Below, piece after piece: positions 7,528 to 16,052 of a stretch of DNA of 64,000 nucleotides (the stretch's first letter is position 1; every line of letters begins with the position of its first letter). The position numbers and the translations under genes are program-made. The notes under the pieces were generated by a model. The model saw nothing but the letters and a program-made list of their open reading frames with translations. It had not been told where the DNA came from and did no database searches. Source of the stretch: DATGUP01 sp035301265. GTDB lineage: Bacteria > Bacillota > Bacilli > Bacillales > Amphibacillaceae. The stretch covers positions 248,001 to 312,000 of the forward strand of contig DATGUP010000003.1 in the NCBI GenBank assembly GCA_035301265.1, in the 5' to 3' direction.

Positions 7528-8799
7528 ATGCAAAAGACATTAAAACATTTTGCAGGTAACGTAGACATTTCACGAGATTTATGGTTTTTGCTTATTATCG
7601 GTGGTCTTTATGCTTTAGGTATTTTTTTATCGAATACATTTGTTAATATTTATTTGTGGAAACAAGCGGGGGATTATCTAACGATTGCTTTGTATAACCT
7701 CGGTATATATATATTTCAGCCTCTTGCATTTGTTTTTGCAGGAAAAATTGCTAAAAAAGTCGATCGAGTCGTTGTTCTACGCCTCGGTGTAACGTTTTTA
7801 TCCCTATTTTTCTTGAGTGTACTGATTATCGCCGAAAAAGCATCGACTTACAATTTTTTATTAGGAAGCCTGTTAGGAATTGGCTACGGATTTTACTGGT
7901 TAGCTTTTAATGTATTGACTTTTGAAATAACCGAACCAGATACAAGAGATTTTTTTAACGGTTTTCTCGGTGTGTTGCAATCTTTCGGAGGTATGATTGG
8001 GCCGCCGCTTGCGGGGGCTATTATTGCTAAAATGTCACAAAATACAGGGTATACAACTATTTTTACTGTTTCGTTTATTCTATTTATATGTGCCGTAACG
8101 TGTAGTTTTTTCTTAAAACGTCGTCAAGCCGAGGGCGATTTTCAGTTTATATATGTTCTAAAAGAAAGAGATGAAAATAAAAATTGGCGGCGAATATTAA
8201 ACGCACATGTTTTTCAAGGGTTGCGAGAAGGGATCTTTTTATTTGTCATTTCAATATGGGTGTTTTTAATTACTAAAAGTGAATTTTCACTTGGAATGTT
8301 TAATTTAGTATTATCTGGACTTTCCTTTTTTTCCTATTTTTTTGCGACGAAAGTTATCAAACCCGCTATGCGCAAAAAAGCCATATTAATCGGAGGAATG
8401 CTTCTTTATTTATCAGTCTATATTATTTTATTTAACACGAACTACCTGCAATTGATTATCTATGCTATCATGATCGGTATCGCCTATCCGATCGTCAATG
8501 TTCCATATGTGTCGTTAACATATGATGTGATTGGAAAAGCGCGACAAGCAAAGGAATGGCGTGTCGAATATATTGTAGTACGAGAATTGTTTGTCAATAT
8601 AGGTCGTGTGATCGCTATACTTGTTTTTTTAATAGCTGTTTCCATTTTTTCAGCTGAACAATCTATACCTGTTTTGTTAGCTTTATTTGGTATGGGACAT
8701 CTGATCATTTATTTCTTTGTGAAAAATATTTACTTAGCAAATCCATCCGAAAAAGATATTTTGGTCAAAGATCGATTAGTAGATGAAAAAAATCGGTGA
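7528..8799 (+). CDS. MFS transporter, YqgE-like
   Basis: Putative major facilitator carrier of 423 residues with about 12 transmembrane helices spread over the whole length and a charged central loop (about residues 200-220, KRRQAEGDF and ERDENKNWRR), the normal 6+6 layout. The conserved charge motif between helices 2 and 3 reads GKIAKKVDR, a loose form of the MFS motif A. Position between sodA and pbpA matches YqgE of B. subtilis. Substrate is unknown. ATG with AAAAGGAG upstream. A possible promoter for pbpA lies just past its stop codon. No sign of truncation. Confidence 0.82.
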   Translation: MQKTLKHFAGNVDISRDLWFLLIIGGLYALGIFLSNTFVNIYLWKQAGDYLTIALYNLGIYIFQPLAFVFAGKIAKKVDRVVVLRLGVTFLSLFFLSVLIIAEKASTYNFLLGSLLGIGYGFYWLAFNVLTFEITEPDTRDFFNGFLGVLQSFGGMIGPPLAGAIIAKMSQNTGYTTIFTVSFILFICAVTCSFFLKRRQAEGDFQFIYVLKERDENKNWRRILNAHVFQGLREGIFLFVISIWVFLITKSEFSLGMFNLVLSGLSFFSYFFATKVIKPAMRKKAILIGGMLLYLSVYIILFNTNYLQLIIYAIMIGIAYPIVNVPYVSLTYDVIGKARQAKEWRVEYIVVRELFVNIGRVIAILVFLIAVSIFSAEQSIPVLLALFGMGHLIIYFFVKNIYLANPSEKDILVKDRLVDEKNR

Positions 8800-8871
8800 T
8801 TTTCGATAAAGGCTAGTCGTGTTATAATAAAGAGAAAGAACAGCTTGAAGAATAGATGGGAGAGAAAGAAT

Positions 8872-11001
8872 GTGAAAAAGAAAACAAAACGATCACAGCT
8901 TCCCCTTCGTTTGAATATATTGTTTTTTATCGTTTTTTTACTGTTTTCTATCCTTATTCTACAATTAGGTGTTGTACAAATTTTAAATGGGGAAAATTTC
9001 CAGGAAGAGATTGATCGCACCGTTGAAGATACGACCGAGACGCCTGCACCAAGGGGAATAATATATGATCGAAATCTCAATGTCATTGCTGATAACAAAC
9101 CTATGTACGCTATTACGTACACACCAGCTAAAGGAACGCAAGCAGAAGATCGGCTAGAAGTAGCCCAGAAGTTGTCTAAATATATATCGATGTTCAGCAA
9201 TGATGAGGCTGAAAAAGAACGACAACTCAAAAGTATAACCGATCGCGATAAAAAAGAATATTGGTACCTTTTGAATGAAGATGAAGCAAAAGGCCGCTTA
9301 ACGGAAGAAGAAAAAGCGGAGTTAGAACCCGATGAACAGTACGAAAAAATATTGGAAAGAATTACAGATGAAGAAATAGCCCATTTTTCCGAAGAGGAAT
9401 TAGAAGTCATTTTGATTAAAAAAGAATTAGACAAAGCCCCTTATTTGACACCGCAAATTGTCAAAAATAAAGGTGTAACAGCTGAAGAATATGCGCGTGT
9501 AGCAGAACACCTTGACGAACTTCCCGGTATCAATGCGACGACGGATTGGGATCGGAAATATCCTTATAAAGATGCATTCAGAAGCTTTCTAGGCAATATC
9601 ACAGATCAGGAAGAAGGAATTCTTGCGGAAAAGGAAGATTATTACATGACCAGGGGCTATAGCAGAAATGATCGTGTCGGACGCAGCGGATTAGAAGCAC
9701 AGTATGAAGATTTGCTCCGCGGTCGTAAAGAAAAGACCAAATACACGACCGATAAAAGTGGCAAAGTCATTGATTCAGAGGTTGTCGTTCAAGGTGAGCG
9801 CGGCAAAGACCTTGTGTTGACGATAGATATGGAGTTGCAACAGCGTGTCGATAAAATTGTGCAAGAAGAGTTGGAAGCAGCCATTAAGGAACATCCAAAT
9901 GCCAATCGATATTTAGAAGATGCCCTTGCCGTTGTGATCGATCCACAGACAGGCGAGCTTCTAGCTGTATCTGGTTACCATTATGATCGGGAAAACAAAA
10001 AGTTTGAAAATGCAGCCTATAAAACGTTGTACGATGCGCATCTGCCTGGATCTGCTATCAAAGGCGCAACGGTTTTGGCCGGCTATCAATCGGGCGTTAT
10101 CGAACCAGGCCAAAAATTTTTAGATAAGCCGATTAAAATTGCGAACGACAACCCTAAAGGTTCCTGGAAAAACCTTGGGCCTGTCAATGATTTGGATGCG
10201 ATTGCCCGCTCCTCTAACATATACATGTTTCGGATTGCCATGCGAATTGGCGGTGTCCATGATGAAAAATTTTATTATGATAGTTTAAGGTATAAAGGCA
10301 ATCCTTTCCAGGAGATGCGTAACTACTTTAGACAATTCGGGCTTGGAACTGAAACAGGCATCGATTTTCCATACGAAGCAACCGGATATACCGGTAATGA
10401 TACTTCCACGCCCGGGTTATTGTTAGACTATGCGATTGGTCAGTATGATTCATATACAACGATGCAGCTTGCCCAATATGTATCAACGATTGCCAATGGT
10501 GGCTATCGTGTACGACCGCATTTTCTAAAATCTGTTCATATGGCATCGCCTTATGAAGACGAATTAGGCTCTTTATATCGGAGTCACAACAAAGATGTTC
10601 TAAATCGGGTACAGATGAATGAAAAGTATATCGAACGAGTCCAAGAAGGTTTCCGCCGAGCATTTCAAGAATCCGGTGGAACGGCGTCACAATATTTTTC
10701 GAATAAAGATTATAAGCCTGCAGGCAAAACCGGAACAGCGGAGAATGTGTTGTTTGATGACAGCAAGGAAATTAATACAGAAAATCTTTCTCTTGTCGGT
10801 TATGCACCGTTTGATGAGCCAGAAGTTGCATTCGCTACAATTATTCCTCAACTAGGAAATATTCAAGACCAATATCCCATTAATAATAAAATTGGTGAAC
10901 GCATCCTGGACGCTTACTTTGAATTGAAGGAAAAACGAGATAAAAAGGCTGCGGATGAAAATAAGAACGATGAAGAAAATAAAGAGGAATCAGGAGATTG
11001 A
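8872..11001 (+). CDS. pbpA: Class B penicillin-binding protein 2a, transpeptidase
   Basis: Peptidoglycan D,D-transpeptidase for lateral wall synthesis and rod shape, working with the elongation machinery in the membrane. Protein of 709 residues: basic N-terminus, one transmembrane helix (about 12-35), PBP dimerisation domain (about 55-300), then the penicillin-binding domain with the three active-site motifs SAIK (about 394), SSN (about 447) and KTGT (about 618), and an acidic tail of about 25 residues. The GTG at 8872 has GGGAG 9 bases upstream; a longer in-frame TTG at 8845 has no such site. TATAAT at 8822 suggests its own promoter, though no good -35 is seen. Order sodA-yqgE-pbpA matches B. 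subtilis, but the pst genes that follow there are absent. Confidence 0.95.
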   Translation: MKKKTKRSQLPLRLNILFFIVFLLFSILILQLGVVQILNGENFQEEIDRTVEDTTETPAPRGIIYDRNLNVIADNKPMYAITYTPAKGTQAEDRLEVAQKLSKYISMFSNDEAEKERQLKSITDRDKKEYWYLLNEDEAKGRLTEEEKAELEPDEQYEKILERITDEEIAHFSEEELEVILIKKELDKAPYLTPQIVKNKGVTAEEYARVAEHLDELPGINATTDWDRKYPYKDAFRSFLGNITDQEEGILAEKEDYYMTRGYSRNDRVGRSGLEAQYEDLLRGRKEKTKYTTDKSGKVIDSEVVVQGERGKDLVLTIDMELQQRVDKIVQEELEAAIKEHPNANRYLEDALAVVIDPQTGELLAVSGYHYDRENKKFENAAYKTLYDAHLPGSAIKGATVLAGYQSGVIEPGQKFLDKPIKIANDNPKGSWKNLGPVNDLDAIARSSNIYMFRIAMRIGGVHDEKFYYDSLRYKGNPFQEMRNYFRQFGLGTETGIDFPYEATGYTGNDTSTPGLLLDYAIGQYDSYTTMQLAQYVSTIANGGYRVRPHFLKSVHMASPYEDELGSLYRSHNKDVLNRVQMNEKYIERVQEGFRRAFQESGGTASQYFSNKDYKPAGKTGTAENVLFDDSKEINTENLSLVGYAPFDEPEVAFATIIPQLGNIQDQYPINNKIGERILDAYFELKEKRDKKAADENKNDEENKEESGD

Positions 11002-11011
11002 GACAAAATAT

Positions 11012-11056
11012 ACCAAGCGGTTGCTCGTTTATGAGAACAACCGCTTGGTTTTATTT
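11012..11056. terminator. Terminator between pbpA and the convergent gene
   Basis: Perfect 12-pair stem (11012-11023 with 11038-11049, ACCAAGCGGTTG), 14-base loop, T-rich tail. Its far end touches the stop codon of the minus-strand gene. Confidence 0.88.
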
Positions 11057-11554
11057 CGTAATTTCTTCGGCAATTTCTTTAAAGCTCATATCGCTAGACA
11101 GTTCAAATTCACCGATTTGAACATCTGATTCGTAATCTTCATCTTCTAAAAATGTACTGAACTCCATAGCATCGTCGATGATGTCGTTTTCCTCGAGCAA
11201 TTCGCTGATCTCCGATGAATTCATCCCGGATTTAATTTCTAGTGTGTAAGTTACCGACGCATCCTCATCATCCGCTTCAGAATCTTCGTCCGCTTCGTCT
11301 TCTTCGTTATCTTCTAATGCGGAATCGTCGTCTGTATCTGCTTCTGTTTCGTCCGCGTCATCACTGTCAACTGCCATGGAAATATATTCCGATTCAGTAA
11401 AAACACGGTAACCTTCGTCTTCAAGTTTAGCAATCATATCTTCGGTTGATAGATTTGCGGTTTCTTTATTGCCACCAGAAAAATAAAAGACGAGTAAACA
11501 TATCAAACCTGCCGTCAATAATCCGATTGAAAATGATCGTATTGGCTGTTTCAT
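11051..11554 (-). CDS. Exported protein with very acidic linker and MltG/YceG-like N-domain
   Basis: Protein of 167 residues. Residues 7-26 form a signal anchor. Residues 34-60 (LSTEDMIAKLEDEGYRVFT) are a small helical part. Residues 65-100 are almost entirely Asp, Glu, Ala and Ser. The last 65 residues (YTLEIKSGMNSSEISELLEENDII) look like the LysM-like subdomain found at the N-terminus of the MltG lytic transglycosylase, but the catalytic domain is missing. It may bind or regulate the cell wall rather than cut it. It is the second gene of a minus-strand pair with the coiled-coil protein upstream. The extreme acidity fits a surface exposed to salt. Function unknown. Confidence 0.72.
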   Translation of the reverse strand: MKQPIRSFSIGLLTAGLICLLVFYFSGGNKETANLSTEDMIAKLEDEGYRVFTESEYISMAVDSDDADETEADTDDDSALEDNEEDEADEDSEADDEDASVTYTLEIKSGMNSSEISELLEENDIIDDAMEFSTFLEDEDYESDVQIGEFELSSDMSFKEIAEEITK

Positions 11555-11584
11555 AATTCTCTCCCTCGTGGTAGATAATGTATT

Positions 11585-11791
11585 TTATTTATTCAGCATG
11601 TCTTCGGAATCTGTGAGTAATTCCTCTTCTAAAACATTGATTTTCTTCTTCATTTGGTATGTATCTTGCATTGTTGAAATGGAAAGTTGCTCCAATTGGT
11701 TTTCCAATTCCTCAAACTTGTCGTTCATAAAAAACGATAATATGAACAAGACAATCGCAATACCAATAATAGTCAGTAAGACATAAAGCAT
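11585..11791 (-). CDS. Small membrane protein with coiled coil
   Basis: Protein of 68 residues: one N-terminal transmembrane helix (LYVLLTIIGIAIVLFILSFF, residues 2-21) and then a charged heptad-like helix (FEELENQLEQLSISTM and KKKINVLEEELL), suggesting a membrane-anchored coiled coil with the helix in the cytoplasm or wall space. ATG with GGAGG 7 bases upstream. It lies 30 bases before the acidic MltG-like gene and is probably cotranscribed with it. I do not recognise the family with certainty; small proteins of this kind occur in the same place in other Bacillus (yqzC/yqzD region). Confidence 0.7.
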   Translation of the reverse strand: MLYVLLTIIGIAIVLFILSFFMNDKFEELENQLEQLSISTMQDTYQMKKKINVLEEELLTDSEDMLNK

Positions 11792-11980
11792 GTTACAACC
11801 TCCGTTTTCATATTCCTCTAGTAAAGTAGAAAATAATTCTGTACATAATACTATTTATAACATAGATTGGAAAAAGATAAAATACAAATTTTTTACCAAT
11901 ACATCTTGCTTGAATGATTAAATTTTGTTATTATATCATAGTCTGAAAAATTATTTTGCCGTTTTTTTGGAGGGATCGTT

Positions 11981-12130
11981 ATGCGCGTGAATATTACACT
12001 AGCTTGTACTGAAACGGGCGACCGTAATTATATTACGACAAAAAATAAACGAACAAATCCAGAACGTTTGGAATTGATGAAATACTGCCCGCGTTTGAAA
12101 AAACATACACTGCATCGTGAAACGAAATAA
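11981..12130 (+). CDS. rpmG: Ribosomal protein L33, zinc-free (C-minus) form
   Basis: Large-subunit ribosomal protein of 49 residues: MRVNITLACTETGDRNY, then TTKNKRTNPERLELMKYCP and KHTLHRETK at the C-terminus. In zinc-binding L33 there are two CxxC pairs; here each pair keeps only one Cys (CTET and CPRL), so zinc binding is not expected. ATG with TTGGAGGG upstream, and followed by a terminator hairpin, so it is a short independent unit. Bacillus genomes carry several L33 paralogues, and C-minus forms are used when zinc is scarce or constitutively at other loci; no Zur box was recognised here. Position before yqgN agrees with B. subtilis rpmG paralogue placement. Confidence 0.94.
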   Translation: MRVNITLACTETGDRNYITTKNKRTNPERLELMKYCPRLKKHTLHRETK

Positions 12131-12138
12131 CCACAGTC

Positions 12139-12176
12139 AAAGTCCCTGCAACTATAGTTGGCGGGGACTTTACTTT
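12139..12176 (+). terminator. rpmG terminator
   Basis: Stem AAAGTCCC (12139-12146) with GGGGACTTT (12163-12171), extended by a few more pairs; tail is T-rich but broken by A and C, so it may be leaky into yqgN. Confidence 0.7.
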
Positions 12177-12222
12177 TACGGTATACTTTGATTAGTTCAT
12201 TTTTTCGATTTGAGGGATGAAG

Positions 12223-12795
12223 GTGAATAAAAATGAACTCCGACAGTTTGCTTTGTCTATGCTCAAAAAAATGCCATCTACTAAAAAGAAGCATATCGAG
12301 ACAAAGCAGCAAAGCCATTTGTTTCATACGCGCATATGGGAGCGAGCTAAAACAATTGGAATCACGATAGCAAAAGAAATAGAATGGGATACCGCCCCCA
12401 TCATTGAGAAAGGATGGCAAGATCGAAAAACCATCGCTGTTCCTAAGTGTGTTCCAGAGAAGCGGAGGCTTGATTTTTACCGCTTGCGCACATATGATCA
12501 ACTGGAAATATCTTATTATAATTTGCTGGAACCTAAACCGGACCGATCAAAGTATATTGAAAAAGATAGTATCGATTTGTTAATTGTACCTGGAGTTCTA
12601 TTTGATAAACGAGGGTATCGAATCGGTTTTGGTGGTGGTTACTACGACCGTTTTTTAATCGATTTTCCTAATCAAACAGTTTCCTTAACAAGCTCAAAAC
12701 TTCTTGTCGACACATTGCCAGCCGAGTCATTTGATATACCAGTTGATCATATCATTACGGAGAACGGTTTGTTGAGTGAGGTGTCAAGCGAATGA
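12223..12795 (+). CDS. 5-formyltetrahydrofolate cyclo-ligase
   Basis: Converts 5-formyl-THF to 5,10-methenyl-THF with ATP, salvaging a storage folate. 190 residues, normal for the YqgN/MTHFS family. The N-terminal substrate region is NELRQFALSMLKKMP; the ATP-binding signature GYRIGFGGGYYDRFL lies near residue 130-145. The start is uncertain: the ATG at 12217 is directly attached to GAGGG with no spacer, while the GTG at 12223 has a 6-base spacer, so I prefer the GTG. The stop overlaps the next gene by four bases (ATGA), implying translational coupling with the ThiF/MoeB-like enzyme. Same place as yqgN in B. subtilis. Confidence 0.92.
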   Translation: MNKNELRQFALSMLKKMPSTKKKHIETKQQSHLFHTRIWERAKTIGITIAKEIEWDTAPIIEKGWQDRKTIAVPKCVPEKRRLDFYRLRTYDQLEISYYNLLEPKPDRSKYIEKDSIDLLIVPGVLFDKRGYRIGFGGGYYDRFLIDFPNQTVSLTSSKLLVDTLPAESFDIPVDHIITENGLLSEVSSE

Positions 12796-13805
12796 ATCAA
12801 ACGCGCTATTCCCGGCAAATGTTGTTTAGCCCGGTCGGTGAAAAAGGACAGGAAGAAATATCCAATAGCACAGTGCTTATTGTCGGTGCTGGAGCGCTCG
12901 GAACAGTTATTTCTAGTCATCTTGTTCGCGCTGGTGTGGGGAAAATACGTTTAATTGATCGCGATTATGTTGAACTTTCCAATTTGCAGCGACAAATGCT
13001 GTTTGATGAAGCAGATGTAAAGAAAGCATTGCCAAAAGCCATTGCGGCAAAAAATAAGCTCGAGGAAATAAACAGCAATGTTATTATTGAAGCGATCGTT
13101 TCTCATGTAAACCATGAAAATATTTCTGCTTTCGTTCAGGATGTTGATGTGATTCTCGATGGCACCGACAATTTTACCACGCGTTATCTTTTAAACGATA
13201 TAAGTTTTAAGCATAATATTCCTTACGCTTATGGCGGTATTGTGAGTTCAAGAGGTATGACGGCATTTTTCCTGCCAAACGAAACGCCCTGTCTTCGCTG
13301 TATGGTAAAAACAGGAGCAGGGAACGGACAAACGTGTGACACAGTCGGCGTTATTTCCCCAGCTGTCGACATGGTAGCGTCGCTGCAAGTAACAGAAGCC
13401 TTGAAATATTTAACAGGCAATCATGTATATTTACGCCGGTCTCTTACTACATTTGATTTGTGGACGAACCGGCGATATGATATTCAATTTTCCGAACCTG
13501 ATCCGCATTGTCCGACATGTTCTCAGCAAACTTATCCCGCACTAATGCCAAAAGCGCATCACCAGGAAACCGTTTTATGCGGGAGGAATACCGTACAAAT
13601 TCACCAAAAAAACGAAATCGACCTCGTCAAATGGGAAAAACAGCTGGCAAATATATCGACTGTTAAGCGTACACCGTTTCTGTTAAAAGCGCAATTTCCT
13701 GAGGATATGTCCCTTGTTCTATTTCCCGATGGCCGTGTTTTAGTACAAGGTACAGAAGATATTGTACAGGCTCGAACATGGTATGATAAGTATATCGGTT
13801 CATAA
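12792..13805 (+). CDS. ThiF/MoeB-family adenylyltransferase (E1-like)
   Basis: Activates the C-terminal glycine of a small sulfur-carrier protein (ThiS or MoaD) as acyl-adenylate. 337 residues: Rossmann motif VLIVGAGALG (about 28-38), the conserved Arg and Asp stretch DRDYVELSNLQRQ, GTDNFTTRYLLND, the zinc pairs CLRC (about 173) and CPTC (about 240), and the conserved Cys in TCDTVGV. The C-terminal 80 residues (to FPDGRVLVQGTEDI) form the extra domain found in Bacillus ThiF/MoeB proteins. No thi or moa gene is adjacent, so thiamine versus molybdopterin cannot be decided. It starts inside the yqgN stop codon and so is translationally coupled. Confidence 0.9.
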   Translation: MNQTRYSRQMLFSPVGEKGQEEISNSTVLIVGAGALGTVISSHLVRAGVGKIRLIDRDYVELSNLQRQMLFDEADVKKALPKAIAAKNKLEEINSNVIIEAIVSHVNHENISAFVQDVDVILDGTDNFTTRYLLNDISFKHNIPYAYGGIVSSRGMTAFFLPNETPCLRCMVKTGAGNGQTCDTVGVISPAVDMVASLQVTEALKYLTGNHVYLRRSLTTFDLWTNRRYDIQFSEPDPHCPTCSQQTYPALMPKAHHQETVLCGRNTVQIHQKNEIDLVKWEKQLANISTVKRTPFLLKAQFPEDMSLVLFPDGRVLVQGTEDIVQARTWYDKYIGS

Positions 13806-13869
13806 TGTATAAAACATCCTCAATCGTTCATAATTAAGCATAGTACGATAAACAGAAAAGGGTGTTGCT

Positions 13870-14031
13870 ATGCGAACCTTAATTCTTTTGGTTGGGCTGC
13901 TGTCGTTTATGTCCATAATATACAAATGGCGGTACAAAATAATAAATACGATTTTAACGATCAGTGTGTTTCGTCAACTTGTCGTTCTGATGTCCATGAA
14001 TATGTCGGCGCTAAGAAACAAGCTCATCTAA
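13870..14031 (+). CDS. Small membrane protein, YqgO-like
   Basis: ORF of 53 codons, too short for most gene lists. The protein starts MRTLILLVGLLSFMSIIYKW, a transmembrane helix, followed by RYKIINTILTISVFRQLVVL, a second amphipathic or membrane helix, and ends in basic residues. The ATG has GAAAAGGG about 7 bases upstream and a strong terminator follows 15 bases after the stop. Its place between a ThiF/MoeB gene region and gluP corresponds to yqgO of B. subtilis, a small membrane protein of about this size. A longer overlapping frame at 13926-14111 lacks a ribosome binding site and is rejected. Function unknown. Confidence 0.65.
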   Translation: MRTLILLVGLLSFMSIIYKWRYKIINTILTISVFRQLVVLMSMNMSALRNKLI

Positions 14032-14046
14032 AATCGTCTCATTCAG

Positions 14047-14074
14047 GAAGCTGTTCAGTCACAGCTTCTTTTTT
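14047..14074 (+). terminator. Terminator before gluP
   Basis: Stem GAAGCTGT (14047-14054) with ACAGCTTC (14061-14068), 6-base loop, six T. Confidence 0.9.
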
Positions 14075-14126
14075 CGTAGGAAGCTTTTTTTATTTTTGCT
14101 ATGATGATTAATGGGGAGGAAAAAAG

Positions 14127-15674
14127 ATGTATCTTAAAGAACAGTTTACGATGTATAAATTAGCTCATGATCTTATGACCTATAACCATTATGATGTACT
14201 GCATATAAATAATGACAAAGAAATATGGCTTGAAAAATATGAACATAAAACATCAAAAATTGTCCGCTTGTTTCACGGGGGATTTGATTGGAGAAACCAT
14301 CTAAAAAACGATATTGCTGTTGTATTTCAGAAAGTAAAATCGATGCAACGTTTGTTGATAGGCAAACGCATAGTCATTCATAATGTTTATATTTCCTCCC
14401 ATGAACCAGTTGACGATTGGGAATTTTTAAAAAAACCGATGCAGCTCAAAGAAAAAAATTCGCCTCAAATGCGCGTTTACTATATGACAGATGATACAAA
14501 AAATGAAGAATTGAAACGCCTTCGTACCGATGCTCATTTAATGCGTGAAATTGAAATCGAAGCGGGGCCAGAGGAAGATGCAATCGAGCGATTGATACAC
14601 GACTATAAAAGTAAGCTCATTAAGGTTTTGCAGCATAACCGAAAAGAAGAGGCGCGTATCTTTTCACGCGGAAAACCTTTTTTTACCTTTAGTTTGATCA
14701 TCATAAACATTTTGATGTTTCTTCTTCTCGAAAGACATGGTGGAAGTATGGACACGGAGACATTGATCCATTTTGGGGCGAAATATAACCCGTTGATCAT
14801 GGATGGTCAATGGTGGCGCATTTTGAGCTCGATGTTTTTGCATATCGGCTTTCTTCATTTGTTCATGAACATGCTTGCACTCTACTATCTTGGAACAACA
14901 GTAGAAAAGATATATGGATCATGGCGTTTTCTCATTATATATTTTTTGTCAGGAATCGGAGGCGGTCTAGCTAGTTTTGCTTTAACAACGAACGTATCCG
15001 CTGGTGCTTCAGGGGCATTATTCGGCTTGTTCGGCGCCTTGTTATTTTTCGGAGTCATTTATAAAAAGCTCTTCTTTCAAACGATGGGAAGAGGTCTCTT
15101 GGTCATTATCGCAATCAATATTATCTTAGGTTTTTCGGTTGAGCATATCGATATCGGGGCACATCTTGGCGGTCTTATTACAGGATTTTTCGCTTCATCC
15201 CTCGTCCATCTTCCGAAGAAAAGGCATATTGCGATGCAGTTAGCGGGATTTGGCATTTACATTGTGATCATCCTCGGATTAACATTTTTCGGAATGCATA
15301 ATAATTTACATCGTCCAAGTTATCATTTGCAAGAAATTGATGGATATTTAGATGAACAAAATTACGAAGCTGTTATCGAAAGTGCCGATAAAGGACTCGA
15401 AAATCCTGGTGATTTGAAGCCGCAACTGCTATTTCAACGTGCTTTTGCCTATATTCATTTAAATGAACCCGATTTAGCTTTGGCGGATTTGCAAGAGGTG
15501 ATTAAACGAGAGAAAGATTTTCCACAAGCTTACTATAACTTGGCCGTTTTGTATGACGATATGGAAGAAAGAGAAAAAGCTGTCGATATAGCATATAAAG
15601 CATACAAACTTAATCCACATGACGAGGCTTATCGTGCGCTTTATAAAGAAATAAGCTCTTTTAAAGAGAGATAG
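14127..15674 (+). CDS. gluP: Rhomboid intramembrane serine protease with TPR tail
   Basis: Membrane protease of 515 residues. Residues 1-185 are a soluble N-terminal domain; about 190-395 form the rhomboid core with seven helices: HLFMNM, the nucleophile in SAGASGALFG (Ser about 295) and the catalytic His in IGAHLGG (about 345). Residues 400-515 contain two to three TPR-like repeats (LLFQRAFAYIHLNEPDLALAD and QAYYNLAVLYDDMEEREKAVD). In B. subtilis GluP (YqgP) works with FtsH to remove the magnesium transporter MgtE under low Mg and high Mn and is implicated in glucose export and cell division. ATG with GGGGAGG. The neighbour downstream is yqgQ-glcK, the same as in B. subtilis. Confidence 0.95.
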   Translation: MYLKEQFTMYKLAHDLMTYNHYDVLHINNDKEIWLEKYEHKTSKIVRLFHGGFDWRNHLKNDIAVVFQKVKSMQRLLIGKRIVIHNVYISSHEPVDDWEFLKKPMQLKEKNSPQMRVYYMTDDTKNEELKRLRTDAHLMREIEIEAGPEEDAIERLIHDYKSKLIKVLQHNRKEEARIFSRGKPFFTFSLIIINILMFLLLERHGGSMDTETLIHFGAKYNPLIMDGQWWRILSSMFLHIGFLHLFMNMLALYYLGTTVEKIYGSWRFLIIYFLSGIGGGLASFALTTNVSAGASGALFGLFGALLFFGVIYKKLFFQTMGRGLLVIIAINIILGFSVEHIDIGAHLGGLITGFFASSLVHLPKKRHIAMQLAGFGIYIVIILGLTFFGMHNNLHRPSYHLQEIDGYLDEQNYEAVIESADKGLENPGDLKPQLLFQRAFAYIHLNEPDLALADLQEVIKREKDFPQAYYNLAVLYDDMEEREKAVDIAYKAYKLNPHDEAYRALYKEISSFKER

Positions 15675-15827
15675 ACATACCACAGTGTCATTTTGTGACA
15701 ACAAGTTAGTTAACTGCTTACTTAATTAAACATCTTATTCAATATGCCGATTAAAATGAGTACTGCTTTTGTTCGTATTTATATTCCTCCTTTGCTATAA
15801 TAACCATGAGTGTTAGGTGTGATATGC

Positions 15828-16052
15828 ATGGAAACGATCTACGATATTCAGCAGTTGCTCAAAAATTATGGAACAATTTTATATACAGGAAATCGGTTAG
15901 CGGATATACATTTGATGGAATCAGACATTCAAGAGTTATATCAATACCAATTCATATCTAAAGAAGACTATATGAAAGCAATCGTTATTTTGAAGCATGA
16001 AGCGGCACGACTTGATAAGAAAAAGGGAGCGGGTGAAACGTGGAAAAAGTAA
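15828..16052 (+). CDS. YqgQ-family small protein
   Basis: Protein of 74 residues, start METIYDIQQLLKNYGTILYTG, a compact helical protein. The core HLMESDIQELYQYQFISKEDY matches the YqgQ family, which has been described as a small fold with possible single-stranded nucleic acid binding; the function is not established. An upstream in-frame codon at 15810 has no ribosome binding site; the ATG at 15828 is chosen from family length, with AGGTG 8 bases before it. Its 3' end overlaps the glcK start by 13 bases, so the two are translationally coupled, as in B. subtilis. Confidence 0.85.
   Translation: METIYDIQQLLKNYGTILYTGNRLADIHLMESDIQELYQYQFISKEDYMKAIVILKHEAARLDKKKGAGETWKK

Noticed and set aside
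8730..9434. 234-codon open frame on the minus strand opposite yqgE and pbpA
   Set aside because: Serine-rich product without motif, no ribosome binding site, and fully overlaps the well-supported 5' part of pbpA.
13926..14111. 61-codon plus-strand frame near the yqgO-like gene
   Set aside because: It is in another frame of the better-supported 53-codon gene and runs through the terminator.
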